Of a stretch of 64,000 nt of DNA, positions 21,134-30,654 are shown one piece after another. The translations under genes and the position numbers were made by a program. Source of the DNA: Lachnospiraceae bacterium (lineage in GTDB: Bacteria > Bacillota > Clostridia > Lachnospirales > Lachnospiraceae); contig JAFVXW010000015.1 in NCBI GenBank assembly GCA_017500935.1, positions 38,416 to 102,415 on the forward strand. Direction: 5' to 3'. Every line of letters begins with the position of its first letter. Position 1 is the stretch's first letter. The notes beneath the pieces are model-generated. The model searched no databases. It was not told the origin of the DNA and saw nothing but the letters and a program-made list of their open reading frames with translations.

Positions 21134-22243
21134 TTAATTAACAGTTGTAAAGTTTACAGGCAGAATCAGGTAAACATAACTGTTGTCATCATTTCTGATA
21201 AAGCAGGGTGCCTTGGGATTTACCAGGTACACAGAAATCTGCTCATCGTCAATGACTCTGAGTGCATCGATCAAAAACTTGGGATTAAAACCGATCATCA
21301 GATCGCGGCCAAGCTTTTCAATATCGATCTGCTCGTTCATGCTGCCCACGGTGGAATTGATCTTTAATTCCATGGAACCGTCAGTGATATTGATGATGAT
21401 GGGCTTTTTGTCGCCTTCTTTTACCAGAAGGGTAGCACGGTCTATACAGCTTAAAAATTCTTTTTTATTGATGATAACCTTGGTTTCGTAATCGTTGGAA
21501 AGCATCTGGTCGATGCGGAAATATTCGCCTTCGATCAGTCTGGAAACAACGGTGGTCTGGTCAAATTCAAATACCACATGCTTGGGTGTAAAGAACAATG
21601 AAACATCCTTGTCTGCATCACCGGAAAGAATTTTGCTGATTTCGTTTAAGGTCTTGCCGGGGATGACAACCTTTTTGGGATTATAGCTGTTCTTTAAGGC
21701 GATCTTGCGGATAGAGATTCTGTGACCGTCAAGGGAAACCACTTTCAGCTCCTCACCGTTAATCTCAAATAATTCACCTGTCATCAGACGGTTGTTGTCG
21801 TTGTCAGCAATGGAAAAAATGGTCTGTCTGATCACTTCCTTTAAGGTGAACTGGGAAACAATGACAGAATCATTTCTTTCAATCTGGGGAAGATAAGAAA
21901 AATCTTCACCGGATTTGCCGATAATATTGAATTTTGCCTTTTCGCAGGTAATGGTAGTCTTTAAATTGCTGTCGGAAGCAACCGTGATATCGTTGTCGGG
22001 CAGCTTTCTGATGATTTCCAGAAAGATTTTTGCATCCAGGGCGATGATGCCTTTTTCGATGATATCACCTTCGATGATGGTTTCAATGCCAAGTTCCATA
22101 TCATTGGCAGTCAGTTTGATCTGACCTTCGGTACAGTCAACCAGAATGCATTCCAGAATGGACATGGTGGTTTTGGAAGGTACCGCTTTGGATACAACCT
22201 GAAGACCAGCCAGAAGGTTTGACTTAGCGCATATAAATTTCAT
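21134..22243 (-). CDS. dnaN: DNA polymerase III beta subunit (sliding clamp)
   Basis: Beta sliding clamp that tethers DNA polymerase III to DNA. From ATG 22243 the protein has 369 residues and begins MKFICAKSNLLAGLQVVSKAV, the usual clamp N-terminus; AAAGGAG lies 10 nt upstream. The frame extends 15 codons further upstream without a ribosome site, so the longer start is rejected. Three repeats of the clamp fold are present, and the C-terminus ends AYLILPV-type (YVYLILPVNFTTVN). It follows dnaA after a 240-bp gap carrying DnaA boxes. Confidence 0.97.
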   Translation of the reverse strand: MKFICAKSNLLAGLQVVSKAVPSKTTMSILECILVDCTEGQIKLTANDMELGIETIIEGDIIEKGIIALDAKIFLEIIRKLPDNDITVASDSNLKTTITCEKAKFNIIGKSGEDFSYLPQIERNDSVIVSQFTLKEVIRQTIFSIADNDNNRLMTGELFEINGEELKVVSLDGHRISIRKIALKNSYNPKKVVIPGKTLNEISKILSGDADKDVSLFFTPKHVVFEFDQTTVVSRLIEGEYFRIDQMLSNDYETKVIINKKEFLSCIDRATLLVKEGDKKPIIINITDGSMELKINSTVGSMNEQIDIEKLGRDLMIGFNPKFLIDALRVIDDEQISVYLVNPKAPCFIRNDDNSYVYLILPVNFTTVN

Positions 22244-22280
22244 GTGAAGGACTCCTTTCTTAAAAAACGGATTCGTCCTG

Positions 22281-22495
22281 TTATCCACAGTGACGAAAGT
22301 AAATTACGGCAGTGGTTTGCAAAGGGTGGGCGGATGCCCGAAGATATAAATATATAAAGTAATCCGTAATCTTTGTAGTAGGGGATGTGAATATGTGGAT
22401 AACCCCTTCAATTATACTATTTATCAGCAAAAATGGGAATGCTTATGTTGTGAAAAACCTATGGATAACATGGGAAAACTCAAAAGTTATACACA
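22281..22495. other. oriC part 2: DnaA-box cluster between dnaA and dnaN
   Basis: Perfect DnaA boxes TTATCCACA at 22281-22289 and TGTGGATAA at 22394-22402, plus one-mismatch boxes at 22460-22468 and 22487-22495 (TTATACACA, overlapping the dnaA stop codon). A leftward -10 TATAAT reads from 22416 to 22411, with TTCCCA 17 bp upstream (22439-22434), a candidate dnaN promoter next to a box. Together with the cluster upstream of dnaA this gives a bipartite origin. Confidence 0.8.
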
Positions 22496-23848
22496 GATCT
22501 TTTTCTTGATTGTCTCAATCTTGCTTCTCAGTTCTTCGTTGATTTCTATTTCATCCACAATTTTATTCACACCGTGGATAACTGTAGTGTGGTCTTTTTT
22601 CCCCAGCATTTTACCGATATTGACAAAGGAAGTCGCGGTAAGCTGACGGCATAAGTACATCACAACCTGTCTGGGCTGTACAAATTCGGAGTTGCGCTTT
22701 TTGGAGGTGATATCGTCTGCGGATACGCCGAAATGCTCAGCAACTACTTCTATAATAAGAGCAGGAGTGATTTCCTTTGGCTTATCCGGGTTGATAATGT
22801 CTTTTAAAGCGTCTTCTGCCAGGGACAGTGTGATCTCAGACTGATTTTCAATCTTGGATTTGGCGATGATGCGGTTAAAAGCACCTTCCAGCTCACGGAT
22901 ATTGGACTTGATATTGGTGGCAATATACTGGAAGATCTCATCGTCTATCTTCTTATTGTAATAGTCAGCGTTTTTCTTTAAGATCGCCATACGTGTTTCG
23001 TAGTCGGGAGCCTGGATATCTGCGATCAGACCCCAGTCGAAACGGGAACGGAAGCGCTCTTCCAAAGTTTCCATTTCCTTGGGAGGTTTATCGGAGGATA
23101 GCACAATCTGTTTGCCGGAGGAATGCAGTACATTAAAGGTATGGAAAAATTCTTCCTGTGTACTTTCCTTACCTATAATAAACTGAACGTCATCGACCAT
23201 AAGTACATCGACCGTTCTGTATTTTTCACGCAGTTTGGTCATGGCTGTGGCATTACCGCTTCGGATGGATTCGATTACCTCGTTGGTAAAGGATTCGGAG
23301 GTAACATAAAGAACCTTCATCGAAGGATTCTGCTGCAGAATGAAATGTCCGATGGAGTGCATAAGGTGCGTCTTGCCAAGACCGGGGCCGCCATAGATAA
23401 ACAGAGGATTGTAGGCTGTTCCGGGGGATTCCGCAACCGCAAGGCAGGCAGAATGCGCAAACTTATTGTTATTGCCGACAACGAAAGTATCAAACATATA
23501 CTTTTCGTTCAGATTGGCCTGCTCATAATTGATATTATGTGTGTTGTTGGCAGGAGATTTTAAGTCTGCTTCACTGCTTTTGACAGCATTATCTTCTATA
23601 ATAAAGGAAACATCATAATTGTGATCAAACATTTCAGAGATGGTTACCTTAAAATAGGTGCTGTATTTGGAAGAAATATATTTAATTGCATGAGACAGCT
23701 TGGTGGGGATCAGGATGTAAACAATATTGTCTCTGACTTCAAAAAATTGCAGGGGCTCGATCCAGGTAATATATGAAATATTGGAAAGATCATATTCTGT
23801 ATGGATGACCTGCTTGATCGTTTCCCATTGTTCCTCGATTATGTGCAT
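22487..23848 (-). CDS. dnaA: Chromosomal replication initiator DnaA
   Basis: DnaA, the AAA+ initiator that melts oriC. From ATG 23848 it has 453 residues, with GGAGG five bases upstream. A Met four codons earlier lacks this spacing. Domain I is WETIKQVIHTEYDLSNISYITWIEP-like, followed by a variable linker. The AAA+ domain shows Walker A GGPGLGKTHLMHSIG and Walker B VLMVDDVQFI. Domain IV ends with the DNA-recognition signature KKDHTTVIHGVNKI. A candidate promoter at 23884-23912 overlaps a DnaA box, consistent with autorepression. Confidence 0.98.
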   Translation of the reverse strand: MHIIEEQWETIKQVIHTEYDLSNISYITWIEPLQFFEVRDNIVYILIPTKLSHAIKYISSKYSTYFKVTISEMFDHNYDVSFIIEDNAVKSSEADLKSPANNTHNINYEQANLNEKYMFDTFVVGNNNKFAHSACLAVAESPGTAYNPLFIYGGPGLGKTHLMHSIGHFILQQNPSMKVLYVTSESFTNEVIESIRSGNATAMTKLREKYRTVDVLMVDDVQFIIGKESTQEEFFHTFNVLHSSGKQIVLSSDKPPKEMETLEERFRSRFDWGLIADIQAPDYETRMAILKKNADYYNKKIDDEIFQYIATNIKSNIRELEGAFNRIIAKSKIENQSEITLSLAEDALKDIINPDKPKEITPALIIEVVAEHFGVSADDITSKKRNSEFVQPRQVVMYLCRQLTATSFVNIGKMLGKKDHTTVIHGVNKIVDEIEINEELRSKIETIKKKICV

Positions 23849-23883
23849 AACTACCTCCATAAAACGGAAATTTCATCTATTTT

Positions 23884-23912
23884 ATAATAAACGATATCCA
23901 CAAAAATGGCAA
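23884..23912 (-). promoter_or_regulatory. Candidate dnaA promoter overlapping a DnaA box
   Basis: Read leftward, TTGCCA (23912-23907), a 17-bp spacer and TATTAT (23889-23884). The near-consensus DnaA box ATATCCACA at 23894-23902 lies within the spacer, so DnaA binding should block RNA polymerase. Confidence 0.55.
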
Positions 23913-24275
23913 ATACAAAAATTAATACACAGGTTATCCACAATGTATGTGGAAACAGGTATGAAAAACAAGTTATGCACCATAGTTATCCCATGTTGTG
24001 TGGATAAGTGAAATACACATATACACATTGATAAATCAAGGGTTTGGAGGTGGTTTATGTGGAATAAAACTGTTTTTATCCACAATATATCCACATTTTG
24101 TGGATAATGTTATGTAAATCAAAATGGCTGTGGACAGCAAAATCCACAGGTGTTGACAAGCTATATGTAGTAGTGAGAAGTCGAAAAATGTCACAAGATA
24201 TTGTATTGTTCAAAATAACGATTTTTTCGCATTTTTTCCGGTAAAATTATATCTGATAAAATCGCGCAAAACCGC
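23891..24275. other. oriC part 1: origin region upstream of dnaA
   Basis: Perfect DnaA boxes lie at 23934-23942, 23999-24007 (inverted), 24076-24084 and 24099-24107 (inverted), with one-mismatch boxes ATATCCACA at 23894-23902 and 24087-24095. Weaker TGTGGACAG and AAATCCACA words follow around 24130-24150. Next come TAGTAGTGA at 24168-24176, which resembles a DnaA-trio, and an AT-rich run (24185-24275) suited to unwinding. Gene direction switches here: dnaA points left and rpmH right. No protein gene fits this gap. Confidence 0.92.
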
Positions 24276-24304
24276 TTGACTTCTGGGTTTTTAGCCGATA
24301 TAAT
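24276..24304 (+). promoter_or_regulatory. rpmH operon promoter
   Basis: TTGACT (24276-24281), a 17-bp spacer and a perfect TATAAT (24299-24304), 76 bp before the rpmH start. Confidence 0.85.
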
Positions 24305-24379
24305 AACATAGATATTTTCCGATACGATGAATATCAACCTTGATGATAGATTAAGGTATGAAAGGGAGGTGTATCGTTC

Positions 24380-24514
24380 ATGAAAATGACATTTCAGCCT
24401 AAAAAGAGACAGCGTTCTAAAGTTCACGGTTTCAGAGCAAGAATGAGCAGTGCTGGTGGTAGAAAAGTATTAGCAGCAAGAAGAGCTAAAGGTAGAAAAG
24501 TTTTATCCGCATAA
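24380..24514 (+). CDS. rpmH: 50S ribosomal protein L34
   Basis: Ribosomal protein L34, 44 residues, very basic. It begins [20 protein letters not shown] and continues [20 protein letters not shown], which is near the universal L34 sequence. GGGAGG lies 13 nt upstream of the ATG. It is the first gene right of oriC, driven by a consensus promoter and followed by a hairpin that probably lets only part of the transcription continue into rnpA. Confidence 0.97.
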   Translation: MKMTFQPKKRQRSKVHGFRARMSSAGGRKVLAARRAKGRKVLSA

Positions 24515-24527
24515 GCCGCAAAAATTG

Positions 24528-24562
24528 AGGTTGCTGTTGACTCAGACAGCAACCTATTTTTC
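24528..24562 (+). terminator. Terminator/attenuator between rpmH and rnpA
   Basis: 10-bp stem AGGTTGCTGT / ACAGCAACCT followed by ATTTTTC. It would reduce read-through from the strong rpmH promoter into rnpA. Confidence 0.75.
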
Positions 24563-24620
24563 TCTTCTGAAAGGAGATCGCAGGTGTGAATTATAAAGCA
24601 GCTGCGGAGAGGGAATAAAT

Positions 24621-24968
24621 ATGAGGTTTACGGAGTCTTTAAGAAAAAACCGACAGTTCCAGGAAGTTTATAAGACCGGTAAAAGCCGGGCCAACAAATA
24701 TTTAGTAATGTATGTATCGGAGAATCATCAGGAAAAGAACTATCTTGGAATTTCTGTCAGTAAAAAAGTAGGCAACAGCGTAGTCAGGCATCGTGTGAAA
24801 CGGCTCGTAAAAGAAAGCTATCGATTACACGAGGATATATTTAATAGTGGTTTAATTATAGTAATCACAGCGCGGGCTTCAAGCGCATCCATAACTTATC
24901 AGGAAATGGAAAGCGCAGTATTACATCTGGGAAAGCTTCATGGGATCACCATGAAGAAATCTGAGTGA
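24621..24968 (+). CDS. rnpA: Ribonuclease P protein component
   Basis: Protein subunit of RNase P, which with the rnpB RNA matures tRNA 5' ends. The 115 residues contain [24 protein letters not shown] near the N-terminus and the RNR-type motif as [18 protein letters not shown] (about residues 50-67), the RNA-binding signature. Length is normal. A possible 10-codon GTG leader ORF (24586-24618) ends two bases before the rnpA ATG. The downstream yidD start follows the stop after one base. Confidence 0.96.
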   Translation: MRFTESLRKNRQFQEVYKTGKSRANKYLVMYVSENHQEKNYLGISVSKKVGNSVVRHRVKRLVKESYRLHEDIFNSGLIIVITARASSASITYQEMESAVLHLGKLHGITMKKSE

Positions 24969-24969
24969 T

Positions 24970-25182
24970 ATGTTGAAAAAAATTTTGATAGCCATGATTC
25001 TTTTTTACAGAAAATATCTGTCACCGTTAAAAAGCACCAAATGTCCGTATATCCCGACCTGTTCGGAATACGGGCTTGAGGCGATTGAAAAGTATGGTGT
25101 TTTCAAAGGAGGGTTATTGGCTGTCTGGAGAATTTTAAGATGCAATCCTTTTTCAAAAGGAGGATATGATCCGGTTCCGTGA
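24970..25182 (+). CDS. yidD: Membrane protein insertion efficiency factor YidD
   Basis: YidD, a small (70-residue) membrane-associated protein that helps YidC-dependent insertion. The signature [20 protein letters not shown], then [16 protein letters not shown] and [14 protein letters not shown], is complete. The conserved cysteines are present. It sits between rnpA and yidC, the standard order, one base after rnpA. Confidence 0.95.
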   Translation: MLKKILIAMILFYRKYLSPLKSTKCPYIPTCSEYGLEAIEKYGVFKGGLLAVWRILRCNPFSKGGYDPVP

Positions 25183-25212
25183 TCAGAAGCATCTTAACTG
25201 GAGGAAAGATAA

Positions 25213-26544
25213 TTGAATACTATTTTGTTGACACAGTATGATGGAGCGATCCTTGGCCCTATCGCTAAGGTGTTGGGACTGATCCTGGACGGTATCTTCT
25301 GGGTACTGGACAAGGTTGGTTTACCTAATATCGGTCTTTCCATTATTCTTTTTACCATCGTTATTTATCTTTTACTTATGCCTCTTACCATCAAGCAGCA
25401 GAAGTTCTCCAAGCTGAGTGCAAAGATGAACCCTGAGCTGCAGGCAATTCAGGCAAAATATAAGAATAAAAAAGATAACGAATCCATGATGGCAATGAGT
25501 GCGGAACAGAAGGCAGTTTACGCAAAATACGGCGTATCTCCTACAGGCAGCTGCGTACAGCTTTTGATTCAGATGCCTATTCTGTTTGCACTGTACCGTG
25601 TACTGAGCAATATTCCCGCATATGTAGGACAGGTTAAGGATGCTTTTTATCCTCTCGTTGAAAAACTTGCCAATACAGCAGGAAGTGCAGAATTTTTAAA
25701 CAGTACCGAGCATTTCAAAAATTCTGCTCTGTATGCAAAACAGTTTACATCAGAAGCATTCCTTGCTGGAGATCCTGTCACTGTACAGAATACCTTTATT
25801 GACGTACTTAATAAGGCATCCACAGCTGAATGGGCAAATCTTGCAGAACAGTTCCCTGCTCTTGCTGAGGAAATTAATACCACTGCAGCTACCATGCAGC
25901 AGTACAACAATTTCCTTGGTCTGAACATGGGCAATACCCCTTCCTTTATGGTACAGGAGGCATTTGCACAGGGCGCATATCTTATGGTAATCGGTGCACT
26001 GATGATCCCGCTTCTTTCTGCGGCTACTCAGTGGCTCAATACCAAGCTGATGCCCCAGCCTGAAACCAAAAAGGATGCAGGCGACAACCCTATGATGCAG
26101 TCCATGCAGACAATGAATACCGTAATGCCTCTTATGTCTGCATTCTTCTGCTTTACCATGCCTGCAGGTCTTGGTCTTTACTGGGTTGCCGGTGCAGTGG
26201 TAAGAAGTATTCAGCAGGTAGCGATCAATAAGTATATTGATAAGATGGACATCGAAAAGCAGATCGAAGCAAATCTTGCAAAATATGATGTAAAGCAGAA
26301 AAAGAATGCTGCTGCACAGGAAAGATTGAACGAATATGCCAAGATGAGCACCAAAAATGTACAGACAAAGGCACCTTCCATGGCTGAAAAAGCAAAATCT
26401 GCACCTGTTATGACACAGGAACAAAAGGATGAAGCTATGAAGCAGGCTACCGAATATTACAATAAAAATGCTGCAAAGCCCGGAAGTATGGCTGCAAAAG
26501 CAAATATGGTAAGGGATTATAACGAACGCAACAACAAGAGGTAG
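25213..26544 (+). CDS. yidC: Membrane protein insertase YidC/SpoIIIJ/Oxa1
   Basis: YidC-family insertase of 443 residues that places proteins into the cytoplasmic membrane. The start is TTG at 25213 with GGAGGAAAG just upstream; no in-frame ATG fits. Hydrophobic segments occur at about residues 14-34, 39-60, 115-135, 255-275 and 300-330. The cytoplasmic SAKMNPELQAIQAKY hairpin and SCVQLLIQMPILFALYRVL match the family. A periplasmic-side insert of about 110 residues between helices and a long basic/Ala-rich C-terminal tail make it larger than Bacillus SpoIIIJ. Such a tail is usual in Clostridia and may bind ribosomes. Confidence 0.95.
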   Translation: MNTILLTQYDGAILGPIAKVLGLILDGIFWVLDKVGLPNIGLSIILFTIVIYLLLMPLTIKQQKFSKLSAKMNPELQAIQAKYKNKKDNESMMAMSAEQKAVYAKYGVSPTGSCVQLLIQMPILFALYRVLSNIPAYVGQVKDAFYPLVEKLANTAGSAEFLNSTEHFKNSALYAKQFTSEAFLAGDPVTVQNTFIDVLNKASTAEWANLAEQFPALAEEINTTAATMQQYNNFLGLNMGNTPSFMVQEAFAQGAYLMVIGALMIPLLSAATQWLNTKLMPQPETKKDAGDNPMMQSMQTMNTVMPLMSAFFCFTMPAGLGLYWVAGAVVRSIQQVAINKYIDKMDIEKQIEANLAKYDVKQKKNAAAQERLNEYAKMSTKNVQTKAPSMAEKAKSAPVMTQEQKDEAMKQATEYYNKNAAKPGSMAAKANMVRDYNERNNKR

Positions 26545-26555
26545 GAGGAGTTGTG

Positions 26556-27179
26556 ATGGATTTTCAGAAATTTACTGCCAAGACAGTAAGTGACGCTGTC
26601 ACTGCTGCTTGCCAGCATTTTACTGTTACCAGTGATAAGCTGGAATATAATGTAGTAGAAGAAGGTTCTACCGGATTTTTAGGTTTCAATGCAAAACCCG
26701 CTGTGATCATGGCACGCATCATGGAAACAGTTGAAGATAAGGCTAAGATCTTTCTGGCTGATGTATTTGCTGCAATGAACATGACTGTTGTGATCGACGT
26801 AAAATATGACGAAGAAAACAGATACATGGACATTGATTTAAGCGGCGACGAAATGGGTGTTCTGATCGGTAAGAGAGGACAGACTCTGGATTCCCTGCAG
26901 TATCTGGTATCTTTAGTTGTAAACAAGGAAGTGGAAGACTACATCCGTGTTAAGCTTGATACCGAAAACTACCGCAAGAGAAGAAAAGATACTCTTGAAA
27001 ATCTTGCAAAGAACATCGCTTATAAGGTAAAGAGAACCAGAAGATCCGTATCTTTGGAACCCATGAATCCTTATGAGAGAAGAATCATTCATTCCGCTCT
27101 ACAGAATGACAAGTACGTAACCACTCATAGTGAAGGCGAAGAACCTTTCAGACATGTAGTTGTTACCATTAAGAAATAA
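26556..27179 (+). CDS. jag: RNA-binding protein Jag/KhpB
   Basis: Jag (KhpB), an RNA-binding partner of KhpA that is linked to cell-envelope and division control. The 207 residues show the N-terminal Jag domain (GSTGFLGFNAKPA), a KH domain with VLIGKRGQTLDSLQYLVSL, and a C-terminal R3H domain (NPYERRIIHSALQND...VTTHSEGEEPFRHVVV). A GTG one codon upstream is an alternative start; both share the GGAGGAG site. It follows yidC immediately, as in most Firmicutes, and ends before a strong terminator. Confidence 0.95.
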   Translation: MDFQKFTAKTVSDAVTAACQHFTVTSDKLEYNVVEEGSTGFLGFNAKPAVIMARIMETVEDKAKIFLADVFAAMNMTVVIDVKYDEENRYMDIDLSGDEMGVLIGKRGQTLDSLQYLVSLVVNKEVEDYIRVKLDTENYRKRRKDTLENLAKNIAYKVKRTRRSVSLEPMNPYERRIIHSALQNDKYVTTHSEGEEPFRHVVVTIKK

Positions 27180-27190
27180 AAATGATCATT

Positions 27191-27230
27191 AAAAAAACCC
27201 GGTGTTTGTAAAAAAATACCGGGTTTTTTC
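27191..27230. terminator. Terminator after jag
   Basis: 12-bp stem AAAAAACCCGGT / ACCGGGTTTTTT with a 14-nt loop, T-rich on both sides. Confidence 0.85.
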
Positions 27231-27239
27231 ATATGTTGG

Positions 27240-27269
27240 TTGTTATATACCTGAGCGAAGTGTTATAAT
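27240..27269 (+). promoter_or_regulatory. Candidate promoter for mnmE
   Basis: TTGTTA (27240-27245), an 18-bp spacer and TATAAT (27264-27269), 41 bp before the ATG at 27311. Confidence 0.6.
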
Positions 27270-27310
27270 ATTGTAGCTGATTATGCATTGATTTAAAAGT
27301 GAGAGGCGTT

Positions 27311-28702
27311 ATGAAGACTGATACGATTGCTGCAATCGCAACTGCTCTTTCTGAATCCGGAATCGGAATTATCAGAATAAGCGGACCGGAAGCGATTGAA
27401 GTTGCTGACAGAATATTTGTTACAAAATCCGGAAAAAGAATTTTAAAGGACTGTGAAACCCATACGATTCATTACGGTTTTATCAAAAATAAGGATGAGA
27501 TTGTAGATGAAGTTATGGTATCTTTAATGCGTGCGCCCAGAAGTTACACCACCGAAGATACGGTTGAAATAAACTGCCACGGCGGTGTTCTTTTGATGCG
27601 GAAGATTCTGGAAACAGTATTGGAAAACGGTGCGCGGATGGCAGAACCGGGAGAATTTACAAAAAGAGCATTCTTAAACGGACGAATTGATCTTTCAAAA
27701 GCGGAAGCAGTTATGGATCTGATCCATTCAGGCAATGATTTTGCAATGCGTTCTTCCATCAAGCAGTTAAGAGGTGCTGTTTCTGAAAAAATCAAAAGTC
27801 TTCGCGCGGCAATTTTGTATGAAATTGCGTTTATCGAATCTGCGCTGGATGATCCTGAGCATATCAGTACAGAAGGATATACAGAAAAACTGACCGGAAT
27901 CAATCACACAATGCTGGCAGAATTAAAAAAGCTGATCGCCTCTGCTGATAACGGAAAGATGTTAAAAGAAGGTATCCGGACAGTAATCGTGGGAAAACCC
28001 AATGCAGGAAAATCTTCTCTTTTAAATCTGATGGTCGGCGAAGAAAAGGCGATCGTAACCGATATTGCCGGAACAACCCGTGATGTGCTGGAAGAATCCA
28101 TCAGAATGCGCGGCATCGGACTGAACATTATCGATACTGCAGGTATTCGTGCAACCGATGATGTGGTAGAACGGATCGGCGTGGAAAGAGCCAAAAAATC
28201 AGCGCAGGATGCAGACCTTTTGATCTATGTGGTAGATACTTCCGTACCGCTTGATGAAAGTGACTATGAAATCATGGACATGATCCGGGATAAGAAATGT
28301 ATCGTATTGTTTAATAAAACAGACCTTACCCCTGTTGTAGATGAAGAAACATTTTGGAAAGAATTTGGAGAAAACGGCGGATTTGTAAAAGTTGTCAGAA
28401 CCTCAACCAAAGAAAAAACAGGCATGGATGATCTGGAGGATGTGCTGGAAGATCTGTTTTTCCAGGGAAAGATAAAGTCCAGTGATGAAGTGGTGATTAC
28501 CAATTTAAGACATAAAGAAGCACTGCAGGATGCATACAGAAGTCTTTTGATGGTAAAACAAAGCCTGGAAGATGAGATGCCAGAAGATTTTTATTCCATT
28601 GATCTGATGAGTGCCTACACTTCTCTTGGTTTTATCATTGGAGAAGAAGTCGGGGATGATCTGGTAAATGAGATTTTTTCCAAATTCTGTATGGGTAAAT
28701 AA
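27311..28702 (+). CDS. mnmE: tRNA modification GTPase MnmE
   Basis: MnmE (TrmE), the GTPase that with MnmG installs the (carboxymethyl)aminomethyl group on wobble U34 of certain tRNAs. The 463 residues begin MKTDTIAAIATALSESGIGI, the usual start; a GTG four codons earlier is less likely. The G domain lies at about 220-380, with Walker A GKPNAGKSSLLN, IAGTTRD, DTAGIR and FNKTDL (an NKxD motif). The C-terminus ends FSKFCMGK, the invariant Cys-x-Gly-Lys. It is followed 19 bp later by mnmG, its complex partner. Confidence 0.97.
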   Translation: MKTDTIAAIATALSESGIGIIRISGPEAIEVADRIFVTKSGKRILKDCETHTIHYGFIKNKDEIVDEVMVSLMRAPRSYTTEDTVEINCHGGVLLMRKILETVLENGARMAEPGEFTKRAFLNGRIDLSKAEAVMDLIHSGNDFAMRSSIKQLRGAVSEKIKSLRAAILYEIAFIESALDDPEHISTEGYTEKLTGINHTMLAELKKLIASADNGKMLKEGIRTVIVGKPNAGKSSLLNLMVGEEKAIVTDIAGTTRDVLEESIRMRGIGLNIIDTAGIRATDDVVERIGVERAKKSAQDADLLIYVVDTSVPLDESDYEIMDMIRDKKCIVLFNKTDLTPVVDEETFWKEFGENGGFVKVVRTSTKEKTGMDDLEDVLEDLFFQGKIKSSDEVVITNLRHKEALQDAYRSLLMVKQSLEDEMPEDFYSIDLMSAYTSLGFIIGEEVGDDLVNEIFSKFCMGK

Positions 28703-28721
28703 ATAGAAAGTAAGTGAAAAT

Positions 28722-30632
28722 ATGACACAGATTAGAGAAAAAATTGACGTTTGTGTGGTAGGCGCAGGACATGCCGGATGTGAAGCAGCACTGGCTTGTG
28801 CCAGAATGGGACTTAGAACAGTTATTTTTACCGTCAGTGTAGACAGTATTGCGCTGATGCCCTGCAATCCCAATATTGGCGGATCTTCAAAAGGACATCT
28901 TGTACGTGAAGTGGATGCTCTTGGCGGCGAAATGGGCAAAAATATTGATAAAACCTTTATTCAGTCAAAAATGCTGAACCAGTCAAAGGGCCCTGCTGTT
29001 CATTCACTGCGCGCACAGGCTGATAAATCGGAATATACAAGAAGCATGCGTATGGTGCTGGAAAATCAGGAGAATCTGATCATCAAACAGGCCGAAGTGT
29101 GCGAACTTTTAACAGAAGAGATTGCAGATGCCAAAGAAGGCGAATATGAAAAGAAAATTACCGGCGTAAAGATTTATACAGGTGCGATTTATGAGGCAAA
29201 AGCGGTCATTCTTTGTACCGGTACTTACTTAAAGGCAAGATGTCTTTGCGGTGAAGCAATCACACATACAGGACCTAACGGTCTGCAGGCAGCAAATCAT
29301 CTGACAGAATCCCTTTTGAATCTTGGAATTGAATTAAGAAGATTCAAAACAGGTACTCCTGCCAGAATGGACAAGAGAAGTATTGACTTTTCAAAAATGG
29401 AAGAACAGTTCGGCGATGAAAAAGTAGTTCCTTTTTCTTTTTCCACCGATCCTGAAAGTGTACAGATCAAGCAGGATTCCTGCTGGCTGACCTACACCAA
29501 TGAAAAAACCCATGAAATTATCCGTGCGAATCTGGACAGATCTCCGATTTATGCAGGTATCATCGAGGGAACCGGCCCCAGATACTGCCCTTCCATTGAA
29601 GATAAAGTGGTAAAATTTTCTGATAAAGACAGACATCAGGTATTTTTGGAGCCCGAAGGCAGATATACCAATGAAATGTATGTGGGCGGTATGTCCTCTT
29701 CCCTTCCAGAAGATGTGCAGCTTGCCATGTACAGAACAGTTCCCGGTCTGGAAAACTGCCGCATTGTAAGAAATGCCTACGCGATCGAATATGACTGCAT
29801 CAATGCAGAACAGCTCTATCCGACACTGGAATTTAAGAAAATTGCCGGTCTTTTCTCTGCCGGACAGTTTAACGGAAGCAGCGGCTATGAAGAAGCTGCT
29901 GCACAGGGCATTCTGGCAGGCATCAATGCCGGTCTGATGTGTCAGGAAAAAGAACAGATCATCATTGACCGTTCTGAAGGATATCTTGGTGTACTTGTAG
30001 ATGACCTTGTAACCAAAGAAAATCTGGAACCTTACAGAATGATGACTTCCAGAGCTGAATACAGACTGCTGCTTCGTCAGGATAATGCAGACATCAGACT
30101 GCGTGAAAAGGGTTATTATGCAGGAATTGTTTCTCAGGAACAGATGGATCATTTGAAAAATAAAAAAGAAATGATACAGAGTGAAATTGCGAGACTGAAA
30201 AACGTAGTGATCGGTGCATCAAAGGATAATCAGAAGTTCCTGGAGGAACATGAAAGTTCAACCTTAAAAACAGGTACTACACTTGCAGAACTGATGTGCA
30301 GACCGGAACTTTCCTATGAAATTCTTGCACCGCTTGATCCGGAAAGAGAAAAGCTTCCTGATGAAGTGATCGAACAGGTTGAAATAGAAATCAAATATGA
30401 GGGATATATCACAAGACAGTTAAGACAGGTAGAACAGTACAAAAAGATGGAAAAGAAAAAAATACCTGTTGATCTGGATTATGACGATGTACCCAGCCTG
30501 CGGCTTGAAGCAAGACAGAAGCTCAAAAAATACCGTCCGGTATCTGTGGGACAGGCATCCAGAATTTCAGGTGTTTCTCCTGCAGACGTATCTGTACTGC
30601 TGGTATATCTGGAACACGCAGCAAGGCAATAA
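28722..30632 (+). CDS. mnmG: tRNA uridine-5-carboxymethylaminomethyl modification enzyme MnmG
   Basis: MnmG (GidA), the FAD-dependent partner of MnmE in U34 tRNA modification. It is full length at 636 residues. The FAD-binding motif is [19 protein letters not shown], followed by [27 protein letters not shown] and [13 protein letters not shown]-type regions. The C-terminal domain carries [22 protein letters not shown]. All three genes mnmE-mnmG-rsmG are consecutive, as commonly seen next to Firmicutes origins. Confidence 0.97.
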   Translation: MTQIREKIDVCVVGAGHAGCEAALACARMGLRTVIFTVSVDSIALMPCNPNIGGSSKGHLVREVDALGGEMGKNIDKTFIQSKMLNQSKGPAVHSLRAQADKSEYTRSMRMVLENQENLIIKQAEVCELLTEEIADAKEGEYEKKITGVKIYTGAIYEAKAVILCTGTYLKARCLCGEAITHTGPNGLQAANHLTESLLNLGIELRRFKTGTPARMDKRSIDFSKMEEQFGDEKVVPFSFSTDPESVQIKQDSCWLTYTNEKTHEIIRANLDRSPIYAGIIEGTGPRYCPSIEDKVVKFSDKDRHQVFLEPEGRYTNEMYVGGMSSSLPEDVQLAMYRTVPGLENCRIVRNAYAIEYDCINAEQLYPTLEFKKIAGLFSAGQFNGSSGYEEAAAQGILAGINAGLMCQEKEQIIIDRSEGYLGVLVDDLVTKENLEPYRMMTSRAEYRLLLRQDNADIRLREKGYYAGIVSQEQMDHLKNKKEMIQSEIARLKNVVIGASKDNQKFLEEHESSTLKTGTTLAELMCRPELSYEILAPLDPEREKLPDEVIEQVEIEIKYEGYITRQLRQVEQYKKMEKKKIPVDLDYDDVPSLRLEARQKLKKYRPVSVGQASRISGVSPADVSVLLVYLEHAARQ

Positions 30633-30654
30633 ATTAAAGGAGAACATATGTTCT

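Noticed and set aside
24191-24427. Leftward 78-residue ORF over the rpmH promoter
   Set aside because: Covers the oriC/promoter region and rpmH start; no ribosome site.
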